Shown one piece after another: positions 26,147-35,109 of a DNA stretch of 36,026 nt. The first letter of the stretch is position 1, and every line of letters begins with the position of its first letter. The notes under the pieces were generated by a model. It ran no database searches. It had not been told where the DNA came from and saw only the letters and a list, made by a program, of their open reading frames with translations. Source of the DNA: Pseudomonas sp. GM84. GTDB lineage: Bacteria > Pseudomonadota > Gammaproteobacteria > Pseudomonadales > Pseudomonadaceae. The position numbers and the translations under genes are program-made. Where the stretch lies: positions 1 through 36,026 of the forward strand of contig NZ_AKJC01000096.1 of assembly GCF_000282535.1 (NCBI RefSeq), read 5' to 3'.

Positions 26147-26680
26147 TCATCCTTTCTCATCCAGCAACGCCTGTATCACCTTCTCCTGCCCGTCATAATC
26201 CCCCTCGCCAAAATGCACATGCCGCACCTGACCCTGGCGATCGACAAAGTAATGCGCCGGCCAGAACTGGTTTCCCCAGGCATTCCACACCTGATGGTCA
26301 TTGTCCACCGCCACCGGATATCCGATGCCAAGGCTGGCCACCTTGCGCTTCAATTGCGCGACGTCATGCTCGTAGTCGTACTCCGGGGTATGCACCCCCA
26401 CCACCACCAGCCCCTGGTCGGCATAGCGCCGGGCCCAGTCATTGACGTGCGGCAGGCTGCGCTGGCAGTTGATGCAGTCCCATGTCCAGAAATCCACCAG
26501 CACCACCTTGCCCTTGAGCACGGGGGCGTCCAGCGGCGGCGAGTTCAGCCACTGGCTGGCGCCGGCCAGCGACGGCATGGCGCCGTAGCTGTCGCGTGCC
26601 AGCAGTTGGCCGGCCAGGCCAAGGCCCACCAGCGCCAAGGCCACGCCGCCCGCCTTCAACAGCCGACGATCAATTGTCAT
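26147..26680 (-). CDS. DipZ/TlpA-like periplasmic thioredoxin
   Basis: This 177-residue protein has an N-terminal membrane anchor (about residues 9-28, GGVALALVGLGLAGQLL) and a thioredoxin-fold domain with the active-site CINC (Cys69, Cys72) in VDFWTWDCINCQRSLPHV. The pattern is that of the C-terminal domain of DipZ (CcdA-thioredoxin fusions), here as a separate protein. It should sit in the periplasm and reduce or oxidise disulfides. It starts within the end of the DUF2790 gene (11-base overlap), so it is translationally coupled. A CcdA-type electron donor is not in this window. Confidence 0.85.
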   Translation of the reverse strand: MTIDRRLLKAGGVALALVGLGLAGQLLARDSYGAMPSLAGASQWLNSPPLDAPVLKGKVVLVDFWTWDCINCQRSLPHVNDWARRYADQGLVVVGVHTPEYDYEHDVAQLKRKVASLGIGYPVAVDNDHQVWNAWGNQFWPAHYFVDRQGQVRHVHFGEGDYDGQEKVIQALLDEKG

Positions 26681-26945
26681 GGCAACCGCCGGTGGCGTAG
26701 GTGCGGTATTCCACACTCTCGTGCTGGCCTTTGGAGTCGAGGTAGTTCAGGCGGGTGTTGACCACGCCACAGGCGTTGCTCTGGTCATCCTTGACCGAAA
26801 GCACTTTCTTGATGTCCAGGTGATCACCGTAGTGGTACTGCATGACGCCGTCATTGTTCATCGGCGCGGTGGCCGCCTGGGCGGCGATGGCGCCGAAACC
26901 GAGTACGGCGATCAGGCTGGCACGGGCGAAGGTCTTTACGTTCAT
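26670..26945 (-). CDS. Small exported DUF2790 protein
   Basis: This 91-residue protein has a clear signal peptide (MNVKTFARASLIAVLGFGAI then AAQA) and a mature part of about 67 residues with two cysteines (NACGVVN and GGCHDN) and a Tyr/His-rich stretch (MQYHYGDHLD). It matches DUF2790, a small periplasmic family common in Pseudomonas and often found near metal-responsive two-component systems. The pair of Cys could form one disulfide, which the overlapping thioredoxin gene might handle. AGGAG lies 8 bases before the start. Function unknown. Confidence 0.75.
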   Translation of the reverse strand: MNVKTFARASLIAVLGFGAIAAQAATAPMNNDGVMQYHYGDHLDIKKVLSVKDDQSNACGVVNTRLNYLDSKGQHESVEYRTYATGGCHDN

Positions 26946-27059
26946 GGCATTTCTCCTGGCATCTTCGAGAAGTGGGGAGTGATGTTCCCCGGTCGAGAGC
27001 CATTTCACGCCTGCCAGGTATCTCGTATGTGTCGTTTGTACCGGTGATGTGCTTCCTCC

Positions 27060-27084
27060 TGTATCTGTGTCAGGGCCAGATACA
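27060..27084. promoter_or_regulatory. Perfect inverted repeat upstream of the response-regulator gene
   Basis: TGTATCTG (27060-27067) and CAGATACA (27077-27084) are perfect 8-base arms with a 9-base spacer, in the 218-base divergent region between the DUF2790 gene and the response regulator. A third GTATCT lies at 27018-27023. This is a candidate autoregulatory operator for the two-component system and a shared control site for both directions. Confidence 0.5.
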
Positions 27085-27163
27085 CTGCAATACAAACCCC
27101 GGCAGGCAAGCGCGAGTGCGCTCGGTACACTGCGCCCCACTGCCCTTGCACAGGACCCCTGCG

Positions 27164-27904
27164 ATGGAACATGTCGATCACATCCTGATCGTCGACGACG
27201 ACCGCGAAATCCGCGAGCTGGTCGGCAATTACCTGAAAAAGAACGGCCTGCGCACCAGCATCGTCGCCGACGGCAGGCAGATGCGCGCGTTCCTCGAAGC
27301 CAACAGCGTCGACCTGGTGGTGCTCGACATCATGATGCCGGGCGATGATGGCCTGCTGCTGTGCCGCGAGCTGCGCGCCGGCAAGCATCGCAACACACCG
27401 GTGCTGATGCTGACCGCGCGCAACGACGAGACCGACCGCATCATCGGCCTGGAAATGGGCGCCGACGACTACCTGACCAAACCCTTTTCCGCCCGCGAAC
27501 TGCTGGCCCGCATCAATGCCGTGCTGCGCCGCACGCGCATGCTGCCGCCCAACCTGACCATCAGCGAAAGCAGCCGCCTGCTGGGCTTTGGCCAGTGGCG
27601 CCTGGACACCACCGCGCGCCACCTGCTCGACAGCGAAGGCACCCTGGTGGCCCTGAGCGGTGCCGAGTACCGCCTGTTGCGGGTATTTCTCGACCACCCG
27701 CAGCGGGTGCTCAGCCGCGAGCAGCTGCTCAACCTGACCCAGGGCCGCGAGGCGGACATCTTCGACCGCTCCATCGACCTGCTGGTCAGCCGCCTGCGCC
27801 AGCGCCTGGGCGACGACGCCCGCGAGCCGAGTTGCATCAAGACCGTGCGCAGCGAGGGCTATGTGTTCTCGCTGCCCGTACAATTGCTCGAGTCGCCTTC
27901 ATGA
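27164..27904 (+). CDS. OmpR-family response regulator
   Basis: This 246-residue regulator has a receiver domain (residues 5-120) with acidic pocket Asp11/Asp12/Asp13, phosphoacceptor Asp55 (VVLDIMMPG), Thr85 and Lys107 (LTKPF), followed by an OmpR/PhoB winged helix (about 140-240; LSGAEYRLLRVF, DRSIDLLVSRLRQRLG, IKTVRSEGYVF). The ATG at 27164 is chosen because it begins directly before the receiver domain; the open frame further upstream is not conserved-looking. It overlaps the kinase gene by four bases (ATGA). Likely targets are its own operon and the divergent DUF2790/thioredoxin pair, by position. Confidence 0.95.
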   Translation: MEHVDHILIVDDDREIRELVGNYLKKNGLRTSIVADGRQMRAFLEANSVDLVVLDIMMPGDDGLLLCRELRAGKHRNTPVLMLTARNDETDRIIGLEMGADDYLTKPFSARELLARINAVLRRTRMLPPNLTISESSRLLGFGQWRLDTTARHLLDSEGTLVALSGAEYRLLRVFLDHPQRVLSREQLLNLTQGREADIFDRSIDLLVSRLRQRLGDDAREPSCIKTVRSEGYVFSLPVQLLESPS

Positions 27905-29184
27905 AATGGCCTCGCACCCTGGCTTCGCGCCTGGCACTGATCTTCTTCACCGGGCTGGTGCTGGCCTACGGGCTGTCGTTCAGCCTGCAGGCCTATGAGC
28001 GCTATATCAGCAGCCGCTCGATGATGCTCAGCAACCTTGAGCAGGATGTCGCCACTTCGGTGGCCATCCTCGATCGCCTGCCGGCGGCTGAACGGGCCGC
28101 CTGGCTGCCGCGCCTGGAACGGCGTACCTACCGTTACCGGTTGGACCAGGGGCTGCCGGGGCAAGCGATGCCGAGCAGGGAGCCGCCGATGGCCGCCGAA
28201 TCGATCGTCAAGGCCATCGGCGACCGCTACCCCCTCACCTTCCAGGATATTCCGGGCCCCAACGCGCACTTCCAGGCGCACCTGCGCCTGGCCGATGGGG
28301 CACCGCTGACCATCGATGTCACCCCTTCGCCGGTGCCGGTCGCGCGCTGGCTGCCGCTGGTGCTGCTGATCCAGCTGGCCGTGCTGCTGTTCTGTACCTG
28401 GCTGGCGGTGCGCCTGGCCATTGGCCCGCTGACGCGTCTGGTGCAGGCGCTGGACACCCTCGACCCGGACAAGCCCGGGGTGCGCCTGGATGAAAGCGGC
28501 CCGCGTGAAGTGAAGTATGCCGCCGTCGCCTTCAACGCCCTGCAGGCGCGGATTGCCGCTTACCTCAAGGAGCGCATGCAGCTGCTGGCCGCCATTTCCC
28601 ACGACCTGCAGACCCCGATCACGCGCATGAAGCTGCGCGTCGAGGTGATGGACGAGGGGGTCGAGAAAGAGAAGCTGTGGCATGACCTGGATGCCATGGA
28701 GCACCTGGTGCGCGAAGGCGTGGCCTATGCCCGCAGCATGGACATCAACACCGAGCCGCCGTGCCGGATCAACCTCGACGCGTTCCTCGACAGCCTGGTG
28801 TTCGACTACCAGGACAGCGGCGCCCAGGTGGAACGCCAAGGCAGCACCGATAGCCTGCTGGAAACCCGCCCGCATGCCCTGCGCCGGGTGCTGGTCAACC
28901 TGGTGGACAATGCCTTGAAGTTTGCCGGCAAGGCTCAGCTGGAGGTGAGCCGCGAGCAAGGGCATACCGTGATCCGCGTGCTCGACGACGGCCCGGGGAT
29001 TCCGGCGGAAGAACTGGGCGAAGTGCTCAAGCCGTTCTATCGGGTAGAGAGTTCGCGTAATCGCAGTACTGGTGGCACAGGGTTGGGGCTGGCGATTGCC
29101 CACCAGCTGATCCAGGCCATGGGGGGGCGACTGACCTTGAGCAATCGCCAGAGTGGCGGGCTTTGCGCACAGATCGAATTGTGA
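27901..29184 (+). CDS. Sensor histidine kinase
   Basis: This 427-residue inner-membrane kinase has TM1 (about 11-30), a periplasmic sensor of about 120 residues, TM2 (about 150-172), a HAMP domain (about 172-225), a dimerisation domain with phospho-His234 (AAISHDLQTPITRMK), and an ATPase domain with N-box (LVNLVDNALKF), G1 (DDGPGIP) and G2 (GTGLGLAI). It is coupled to the response regulator by the ATGA overlap. The periplasmic part has no cysteine cluster or His-rich motif that would reveal a metal ligand, so the signal is unknown. An open frame upstream lies within the regulator gene and is ignored. Confidence 0.95.
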   Translation: MKWPRTLASRLALIFFTGLVLAYGLSFSLQAYERYISSRSMMLSNLEQDVATSVAILDRLPAAERAAWLPRLERRTYRYRLDQGLPGQAMPSREPPMAAESIVKAIGDRYPLTFQDIPGPNAHFQAHLRLADGAPLTIDVTPSPVPVARWLPLVLLIQLAVLLFCTWLAVRLAIGPLTRLVQALDTLDPDKPGVRLDESGPREVKYAAVAFNALQARIAAYLKERMQLLAAISHDLQTPITRMKLRVEVMDEGVEKEKLWHDLDAMEHLVREGVAYARSMDINTEPPCRINLDAFLDSLVFDYQDSGAQVERQGSTDSLLETRPHALRRVLVNLVDNALKFAGKAQLEVSREQGHTVIRVLDDGPGIPAEELGEVLKPFYRVESSRNRSTGGTGLGLAIAHQLIQAMGGRLTLSNRQSGGLCAQIEL

Positions 29185-29197
29185 TGGAAGGCTGATG

Positions 29198-29305
29198 GCC
29201 CTATCGCCGCGGTTCGTCGCCACGACAAGCCGGCTCCCACAGGTACAGCGCAAGCCTCAAGGGCAGTGATATTCCTGTGGGAGCCGGCTTGCCGGCGATA
29301 GGGCC
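29198..29305. repeat. Inverted pair of a variant REP (GTGGGAGCCGGCTTGCCGGCGAT type)
   Basis: The two arms (29198-29242 and 29274-29305) share GGCCCTATCGCC ... GCCGGCTCCCACAGG and its complement. The core is GAGCCGGCTTGCCGGC, different from the GAGCGGGCTTGTCCCGC class elsewhere, so a second REP family is present. It lies between the kinase and DoxX genes, both on the plus strand. Confidence 0.88.
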
Positions 29306-29420
29306 AGTGCGAACACCCAATCATTACAGTCGGATACACAACCCCACCCCCTTCGACACACTGCAGATACCCCTCCCCCGCACACTCCCGGCCACACACC
29401 CTCACACCGGGAGACACCCC

Positions 29421-29912
29421 ATGACCACCCTGACCCGCACCTTCACCACCCTCGACCGCGCCGGCAGCTGGAGCGCCGACCTGCCGCTACGGCTGTTCCT
29501 GGCCTGGGAGTTCTTCGAGTCGGGCGTTGAGAAATTCAATGGCAGCAACTGGTTCAGTGACCTGCAGTCCAGCTTCCCATTCCCCTTCAGCGCACTGCCA
29601 CCGGAGCTGAACTGGCAGCTGTCGATGTGGGCCGAACTGGTACTGCCCCTGCTACTGCTGCTGGGCCTGGGCACGCGGCTGGCCGCCGCGGGGCTGATGG
29701 TGGTCACCGTGGTGGCCATCGCCGCCGTGCACTGGCCAGCGCATTGGTCGAGCCTGGCGGAACTGGCGCAGGGCTACGCCATTACCGATCGGGGCTTCGG
29801 CAACTTCAAACTGCCGCTGATCTACCTTGTGGCACTGCTGCCCTTGCTGCTCAAAGGATCGGGGCGACTGAGCCTGGACCACTGGCTCAGGTCCCGTGTG
29901 CTGACCCGCTGA
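29421..29912 (+). CDS. DoxX family membrane protein (HvfX-like)
   Basis: This 163-residue protein has four hydrophobic segments and a DoxX/HvfX-type pattern: [21 protein letters not shown] at the start, [20 protein letters not shown] in the middle, and [26 protein letters not shown] near the end. HvfX-type DoxX proteins occur with copper-binding exported peptides in some proteobacteria; DoxX proteins more widely are linked to thiosulfate or redox stress. GGGAG lies 7 bases before the ATG at 29421. It follows the two-component genes by 236 bases across a REP pair, so co-regulation is possible but not shown. Confidence 0.85.
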   Translation: MTTLTRTFTTLDRAGSWSADLPLRLFLAWEFFESGVEKFNGSNWFSDLQSSFPFPFSALPPELNWQLSMWAELVLPLLLLLGLGTRLAAAGLMVVTVVAIAAVHWPAHWSSLAELAQGYAITDRGFGNFKLPLIYLVALLPLLLKGSGRLSLDHWLRSRVLTR

Positions 29913-29925
29913 TACGCCGCTGCGG

Positions 29926-30480
29926 TCAATCTTCGAGTGGTTTGGGGGGCGCTGCAGGTTTTGCCGGCTTGGCGGGTTTGCTGTCCTTGGCCTTTGGCTC
30001 GGGGACAGCCGCCGCCACCGGCTCAGGTGCTGTTACCGCCTTCTCGGTGGCCGGCAGCTCGTCGACTGCCTTGAGGATGGCCTGGGGGTCGATCTTCTCG
30101 CCCGTGTCGTCATCCTTGAGTACGTGCCGCTCGCCGTCCTTGCCCACCAGGATCACCTTGGTGCCCTTGCTCGCGCCGAGCTTGAGCTCGCGGATCAAGG
30201 CCATGGTGGTCTGCTGTTCGAGGTTCTTGTCCTCGCGCTTGCCCATCATGTTGGCGACGCTGTACACCACCAGCCCGCGCTCCTTGAAAGCGGCCTGGGT
30301 GGCCGGGTCCTTGAGTGCGTCGTTGAGGCCGCGCAGCGTGGGGTCCGCGCTGCTCGGAGCAATGACGACCAACGGCCTGGCCTTGCCCAGTTCCTTGGCC
30401 AGAGGTGCGTCACTGTCGGCGGCAAACAGAGGGCCAGCGACAGCAAGCAAGGTGGCGAGGGTCAGTGACCGGACGAGCAT
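29926..30480 (-). CDS. Exported DUF4174-like protein
   Basis: This 184-residue protein has a signal peptide (MLVRSLTLATLLAVAGPLFA), a thioredoxin-like domain typical of DUF4174 (about residues 28-125; GKARPLVVIAPSSADPTLRGL, ERGLVVYSVANMM, TKVILVGKDGERHVLKD) and a Pro/Ala/Lys-rich tail (about 138-184) that looks disordered. It lacks a CxxC pair, so thioredoxin-type redox activity is unlikely. The ATG at 30480 has AAGGAG 8 bases upstream; an earlier in-frame start is less likely because it would bury the signal peptide. It is convergent with the DoxX gene, 13 bases apart. Bases 30481-30666, between this gene and the NEL gene, hold no other coding sequence. Confidence 0.8.
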   Translation of the reverse strand: MLVRSLTLATLLAVAGPLFAADSDAPLAKELGKARPLVVIAPSSADPTLRGLNDALKDPATQAAFKERGLVVYSVANMMGKREDKNLEQQTTMALIRELKLGASKGTKVILVGKDGERHVLKDDDTGEKIDPQAILKAVDELPATEKAVTAPEPVAAAVPEPKAKDSKPAKPAKPAAPPKPLED

Positions 30481-30666
30481 GCGTATCTCCTTATTCTCTC
30501 GATAAACCAAAGACTACAGATCATGGAGAAAGATCCGACGCGGGAGCCTAAACCAGTTGCCTGGGGGTTGCGCGGCTCAAAAGTAACTTTCGATTACCAT
30601 GACTGGGCTACGACATCTCCGGAAACATTGCAGCCCAGTTAGAGCATAGTTCAAAGCTGCCAGGGG

Positions 30667-33600
30667 TCAGCTATCGCCAAGTGTGATAGTGCGTGCCCGG
30701 CCCATGGCCTCGCGGGTCAGCTGCACCATCACCTCGTGCTCCCTTTGCTGGTTATGGATATGCAGGCGTTCGATGTCATGTTCCATGTTGCCCAGCTCCA
30801 TGAGCCTTTCCAGTTCGTCATGGATATCCTGCGGAACCGCCAGGCGAGTCGCGAAGGTGGCTTTCAGGTATTGCTGCCAGAACCGCTGCCGCGCCAGGAA
30901 CTGTGCCAGCCCGTCCACCGACTGCGCCGCGATGACGGCGCGGCGGGCACGACGGATGTCCTGCGGCGTGAGGTCGGGGATTCCCGCATACAGCATGTCA
31001 TCCCGCTGAATCGGCAGATCAAGCTCGGTGCGCAATGCAATCCTGTAGGCCAGTGCGAATTCGATCGACTCATTGCTCGCACCCGCCCGCAAGGCATGCT
31101 CCGCGGCCGCCTGATCCAGGATATGCATGCGCCATAACTGGCCGCCCAGGTGGAGCAGTGCAAGCTCGGGTTGGCGCGCCAGTTCACCGTGTCGTGCACG
31201 CCAGACCAGCACACGCAGTTCCAGGTCGGTGAATCGGATGGTTGCGTTGTCCTGGCAATGGGTCACCGCCGCATGCTCGAACAACTCCTGTTTCAAATCT
31301 GCGTCCCGGAGCATGAGTTCGAACATGTCCAGCAAGCGAACAGCGAAGTTCCTGGCAAGCGGATAGGACTTGAAGTTGCCCGATGACGTCAGCGCCGCCA
31401 GGGTGCTGAACAAATCGGCGGCGCCTTGTTCCGACTCCAGATGGGTCCACAACGAAGCCATCCTGTCGCGGCTGGCGGTGGGTGCAACGTCGAGCCAGCG
31501 CAGGCGGTACGGCACGCGGTTTTCTTCCAGCCAATGCCAGGTACTCACCTGCTCTGACGGCGCTGCGAACAAATTGCCGAACAGGCTGACTCGCCCCTGT
31601 TGCCACAGTTGCGACTGATGGAGCTGTTCAGGCAACTCGTAAAGCGAGTTGCCTCTGAGATCGAGCGTGTGCAGCTCAGTGCTGTCCATGACGCCGTAAG
31701 GGAAGGTGTCCAGCCGTGTGCTGCGCAGGTACAGCGCATTAAGACTGGGCATGCCGAAGATCGAGAAGCTTCTGCCCAACGGGTTGAACGCCAGGTTGAG
31801 GTACACCAGCGAGCTGCAGCTGGCCAGGACCAACGCCTGTCCTTCATCGAGCGCGATCTGGTTGCCCGAGAGATCGAGCACTTCCAGTTGCTGGGTGAGC
31901 GCCTCTGGCAGCGGCAAACGCCGGAGGCGGCAATTGGTGACTTCCAGGCTGCGCAGGTTGGGGAAGGCGCGCAGGAAGTCGTCCGGAACCGTCTCCAGGC
32001 GCAAGGCGCGCAGGGCAAGGATCGAGACATGGGGAAAACTGATGGGTTCCGGGATGCTCGGGAGGTGCTGCATACGCCCGCCAATATGTCCGAACAGGTA
32101 GCGCTGGGCTGCCGACGGCTCACCCTGCAGCTCGGGGATCAGCCAGCGCCAGCAGTCGATCAGGCCTTTGCGAAACTCGCGCCGGGCGAACAGCTCCAAG
32201 GCGGGGAAGGCACCTCGCACCCATTGGTTCAAACGGCTGCGCAGCAGGCTGTACTGCTGCTCCAGGGCTTCCAGCCGGGACTGCGCATCTGGCATCTCCA
32301 GCCAGCGACCGATCTGCTCGTCGCTGAATGCCGGATAAAGGTCGCGCAGCCTGGCCCGCAGAGCCCTCGGGCTGCGCCCGCCCAGCGTGGCCCAGAACCT
32401 GCCGCCACTGAGCGGGTAGCCGATCCTGCCGTCGTCAAACCGTTGCGGGGCGAGGACGGTACGATTCGGCCGATCGAGGCCGAGCCAGTGCAGCACCATG
32501 CTGCGCTGAGCGCTGGCATCCGCAGCCAGTTTCTCCCGCAGCGCAGCGGCAAAGGGCTCACCCAGGCCCAGGGACGCACGCTGCGCGGCGCCATGGGCCT
32601 GGGCCAGCACGTCGAACAGCTCGCCCGGCTCGGCCATGGGTTCGCTGTTGCCGGTGCGCAGGGTGAACAGCCCTGCCCGATGGACCAGATCCAAAGGCGC
32701 TGTAGCGCCCTCTATCGTCAGCACAGGGCCGCTGGCGTCGCCGTCGAACAGCCGCCAACCCGGCCCTGCCGCAGCGCCCGGCTGGCGTGCGAGCAGCTGC
32801 AGGGCAATCCGGGCAAGGTCGAGGTTCTGCGGCGTGTCGAATGCCAGTGCTTCATGCACACGCGTCACGCGAATACCCATGACCTGCGCCCTGGCAGCCT
32901 GCGCCATGAACAGCGGAACCCGTTGCGCCTGCAACAACGTTTCTCGCTCATCCTCGCTGGCAGTGCGCAGCACTTCGTCTGCCGCCAGGCGGTGCAGGCT
33001 GGCAAAATCCCTGCGCAGGATCACGCTGCTGTCGGTGTCGGGAAACTGCGCCTCGTAACGCTGCTGGAACAGCACGCGACGCTGGGCCCATATCGTATCG
33101 GCCAGCGCCTGGCCTGTTTTTCCAGCCGCTGCATCCAGGCCCATGGCGTGCGTCAGCAATGAGGCATCGGAAACTTCCAGGCCACCGTGCAGTTCATGGG
33201 TCAGGCGCTGGATGCGGCTTGCCAGCAGAAGACGGCTGACTGTATCGGCAACGCCGGCCTCCGCACGCCGACCATAGACGTGCCAGGCACGCAGGTGTTG
33301 GTGGTCCAGGCCATGAATAGCCATGACCTGATCGATCTGTCGGTCATCCAGTTCACTGTAGGGTTTGCCCAGGCGCCGGAACATCATCGACGTGTCGTGC
33401 CACTCGGCCGGTTGCTCATGCCACAGCCGCCACGCACCCGCGCCGTTGTGACGCAACTGCGGGCCATGGCCGCGGTAAGGCAGCAATGACCACTGCTCAT
33501 CGACAGTGTGCTGGGTGACCTGGTACCAATCGCCTTGCATCTCGACCCAATGGCTATCGCCAGCGCGATGAATGCCCTGCTCGTCCATCACCGCGTCGGC

Positions 33601-35109
33601 GGGTGGCCCCTCGCTGCGGTAGGGTTGCAGGTCGCCGTTCCACAGTTTTTCGCTGCCATCCTCCAGCCGTGCCGTGATCAAGCTGTCCACTCGGCTCCAG
33701 GCGCGGCGGGCCAGGGTGACAGTGGCGGCGGTCGCGCCGACCATCGCCACGCCTTTGCCAACGTGCAACAGGTGCTCCAACGCGGCATCACGCTCGTCGT
33801 CACGCCAGTCGGCGACCGCCTGGAAGGCCTCTTCCAGCAGCTCGTAAGCCATCACGGCCGCCAGCACTGCACCGATTGCCGGCACGTAGAGCCCGGCGAT
33901 GGTCAGCAGGGTCAACCCTTCGGCGCGCAGGCGCTGGTCGTGCGTCTGCTGGGCCTGACGGTCCAGCCGTGCCACGGGCGGGGCGATCATCGCGGCATCG
34001 TCCTTGATCTGTGCGATCCAGGCAGTGGCCAGGTGGTCGAACAACGGCAGCGGGTAGCCGGTGGTCTGCTCATCGAGATCGCGCGTGGCCCAGTCGGCGA
34101 CGTCATCAAGGCGGTCGCCGACGGCTGCAAACAGCTGCTGGGCGTCGCGGCGGCGCACAAAGCGGCTGAAAAAACGTCGGTAGTCTTGGTCGCGCAGGCG
34201 CTTGCCGAGCACCCGGCGGACATAATCGTCCAGGTCGTCACGGGCACTCCATGCGCCTTGCGGGTCGCCCGGGACATACACCAATACGCGCTGGGTGCTG
34301 TTGTAGATCACGCCCGTATCGATGACTTCCAGCACCACGATCCGCTGCAACGAGCACCCGAATACCTTGAGTTGCCGGGCCTGTACCGGTGCGCCTTCGA
34401 GCCAGCCCGGGCGGTTGTCGCGGCACAGGCCGATCACCAGTTGCAGCTCGTCCTCGCTCAGCTCCCCCTGCGCCTTGGCCTGCAGGGCATCGGCCAGCAT
34501 GCTGTTGCGCTGAAAGTCGGCCAGTAACGCCTTGACGCTCTGCTGACCGGTTTGCTGAAGCAAGATGGCGTCCAGGTGGTCCTGGTACTGTTGACCCAGG
34601 TCCAGGTCGCGGCACAGTCCGGCAAAGGCCAGTGCGGACAGTCCCGCCTGGCCGCTCCCCTGAGCGTCCACCACTGCGTTGCGCCGGGGCTGCTCGTTGC
34701 GCTCATCCTCGGTGAAGTTGTAAAGCGCGGCTTCCAGCAAGGGCAGTTCGTAGTAGTCGCTGTCCTGAACGGGAACACGGCCTGCCACGTAGCTGAGGGT
34801 GTTGGAGGTGAAGGTGTACCAGCGACGCATGTAGAGTTGATCGACCCTGAAGCGCCCTAGGCGGTCGAGCGCCTGTTGCAACAGAGGCTTGATGAAGTCG
34901 TCGATGCCGCGCACCTGCGCGAATTCAAGCGTCAGCTTTTGCCGGCAGGCCAAAAGATTGCGCAACGCATCGCCCAATGCATCATTTTCAGACTCGCTGA
35001 GCAAGGCCATCCAGCCGGGCAGGCGCTTGGCGATCACCTGATCCTGATAGGCCTGCGCAACGGCTAGGGTATCGACTTCAGCCGACGGCGGCGGGGTGTT
35101 TTCCTGCAT
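30667..35109 (-). CDS. Large LRR effector-like protein with NEL-type E3 ubiquitin ligase domain
   Basis: This 1480-residue protein has three parts. Residues about 20-480 look like the DUF6543 (dermonecrotic-toxin-like) domain, with RVLVYVPGDPQGAWSA at 274-289 and two hydrophobic hairpins (398-432, 450-468). A long middle region (about 480-1010) has no motif that I recognise. Residues 1016-1181 are leucine-rich repeats (LEVLDLSGNQI, LVYLNLAFNPL, LHTLDLRGNSLYELPEQL). The C-terminal NEL domain (about 1190-1460) carries the catalytic-type CxD motif at Cys1285 (THCQDNATIRFTDLEL), as in IpaH/SspH ligases, which ubiquitinate host proteins. The start is at 35109: AGGAGG lies 5 bases upstream, whereas an upstream ATG 13 codons earlier lacks one. 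No signal peptide is visible. Bacteria lack ubiquitin, so the target is presumably eukaryotic. No secretion genes adjoin it. Confidence 0.85.
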   Translation of the reverse strand: MQENTPPPSAEVDTLAVAQAYQDQVIAKRLPGWMALLSESENDALGDALRNLLACRQKLTLEFAQVRGIDDFIKPLLQQALDRLGRFRVDQLYMRRWYTFTSNTLSYVAGRVPVQDSDYYELPLLEAALYNFTEDERNEQPRRNAVVDAQGSGQAGLSALAFAGLCRDLDLGQQYQDHLDAILLQQTGQQSVKALLADFQRNSMLADALQAKAQGELSEDELQLVIGLCRDNRPGWLEGAPVQARQLKVFGCSLQRIVVLEVIDTGVIYNSTQRVLVYVPGDPQGAWSARDDLDDYVRRVLGKRLRDQDYRRFFSRFVRRRDAQQLFAAVGDRLDDVADWATRDLDEQTTGYPLPLFDHLATAWIAQIKDDAAMIAPPVARLDRQAQQTHDQRLRAEGLTLLTIAGLYVPAIGAVLAAVMAYELLEEAFQAVADWRDDERDAALEHLLHVGKGVAMVGATAATVTLARRAWSRVDSLITARLEDGSEKLWNGDLQPYRSEGPPADAVMDEQGIHRAGDSHWVEMQGDWYQVTQHTVDEQWSLLPYRGHGPQLRHNGAGAWRLWHEQPAEWHDTSMMFRRLGKPYSELDDRQIDQVMAIHGLDHQHLRAWHVYGRRAEAGVADTVSRLLLASRIQRLTHELHGGLEVSDASLLTHAMGLDAAAGKTGQALADTIWAQRRVLFQQRYEAQFPDTDSSVILRRDFASLHRLAADEVLRTASEDERETLLQAQRVPLFMAQAARAQVMGIRVTRVHEALAFDTPQNLDLARIALQLLARQPGAAAGPGWRLFDGDASGPVLTIEGATAPLDLVHRAGLFTLRTGNSEPMAEPGELFDVLAQAHGAAQRASLGLGEPFAAALREKLAADASAQRSMVLHWLGLDRPNRTVLAPQRFDDGRIGYPLSGGRFWATLGGRSPRALRARLRDLYPAFSDEQIGRWLEMPDAQSRLEALEQQYSLLRSRLNQWVRGAFPALELFARREFRKGLIDCWRWLIPELQGEPSAAQRYLFGHIGGRMQHLPSIPEPISFPHVSILALRALRLETVPDDFLRAFPNLRSLEVTNCRLRRLPLPEALTQQLEVLDLSGNQIALDEGQALVLASCSSLVYLNLAFNPLGRSFSIFGMPSLNALYLRSTRLDTFPYGVMDSTELHTLDLRGNSLYELPEQLHQSQLWQQGRVSLFGNLFAAPSEQVSTWHWLEENRVPYRLRWLDVAPTASRDRMASLWTHLESEQGAADLFSTLAALTSSGNFKSYPLARNFAVRLLDMFELMLRDADLKQELFEHAAVTHCQDNATIRFTDLELRVLVWRARHGELARQPELALLHLGGQLWRMHILDQAAAEHALRAGASNESIEFALAYRIALRTELDLPIQRDDMLYAGIPDLTPQDIRRARRAVIAAQSVDGLAQFLARQRFWQQYLKATFATRLAVPQDIHDELERLMELGNMEHDIERLHIHNQQREHEVMVQLTREAMGRARTITLGDS

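Noticed and set aside
26972..27163. N-terminal extension of the response regulator
   Set aside because: It covers the operator-like dyad and has no receiver-domain similarity; the receiver begins right after the ATG at 27164.
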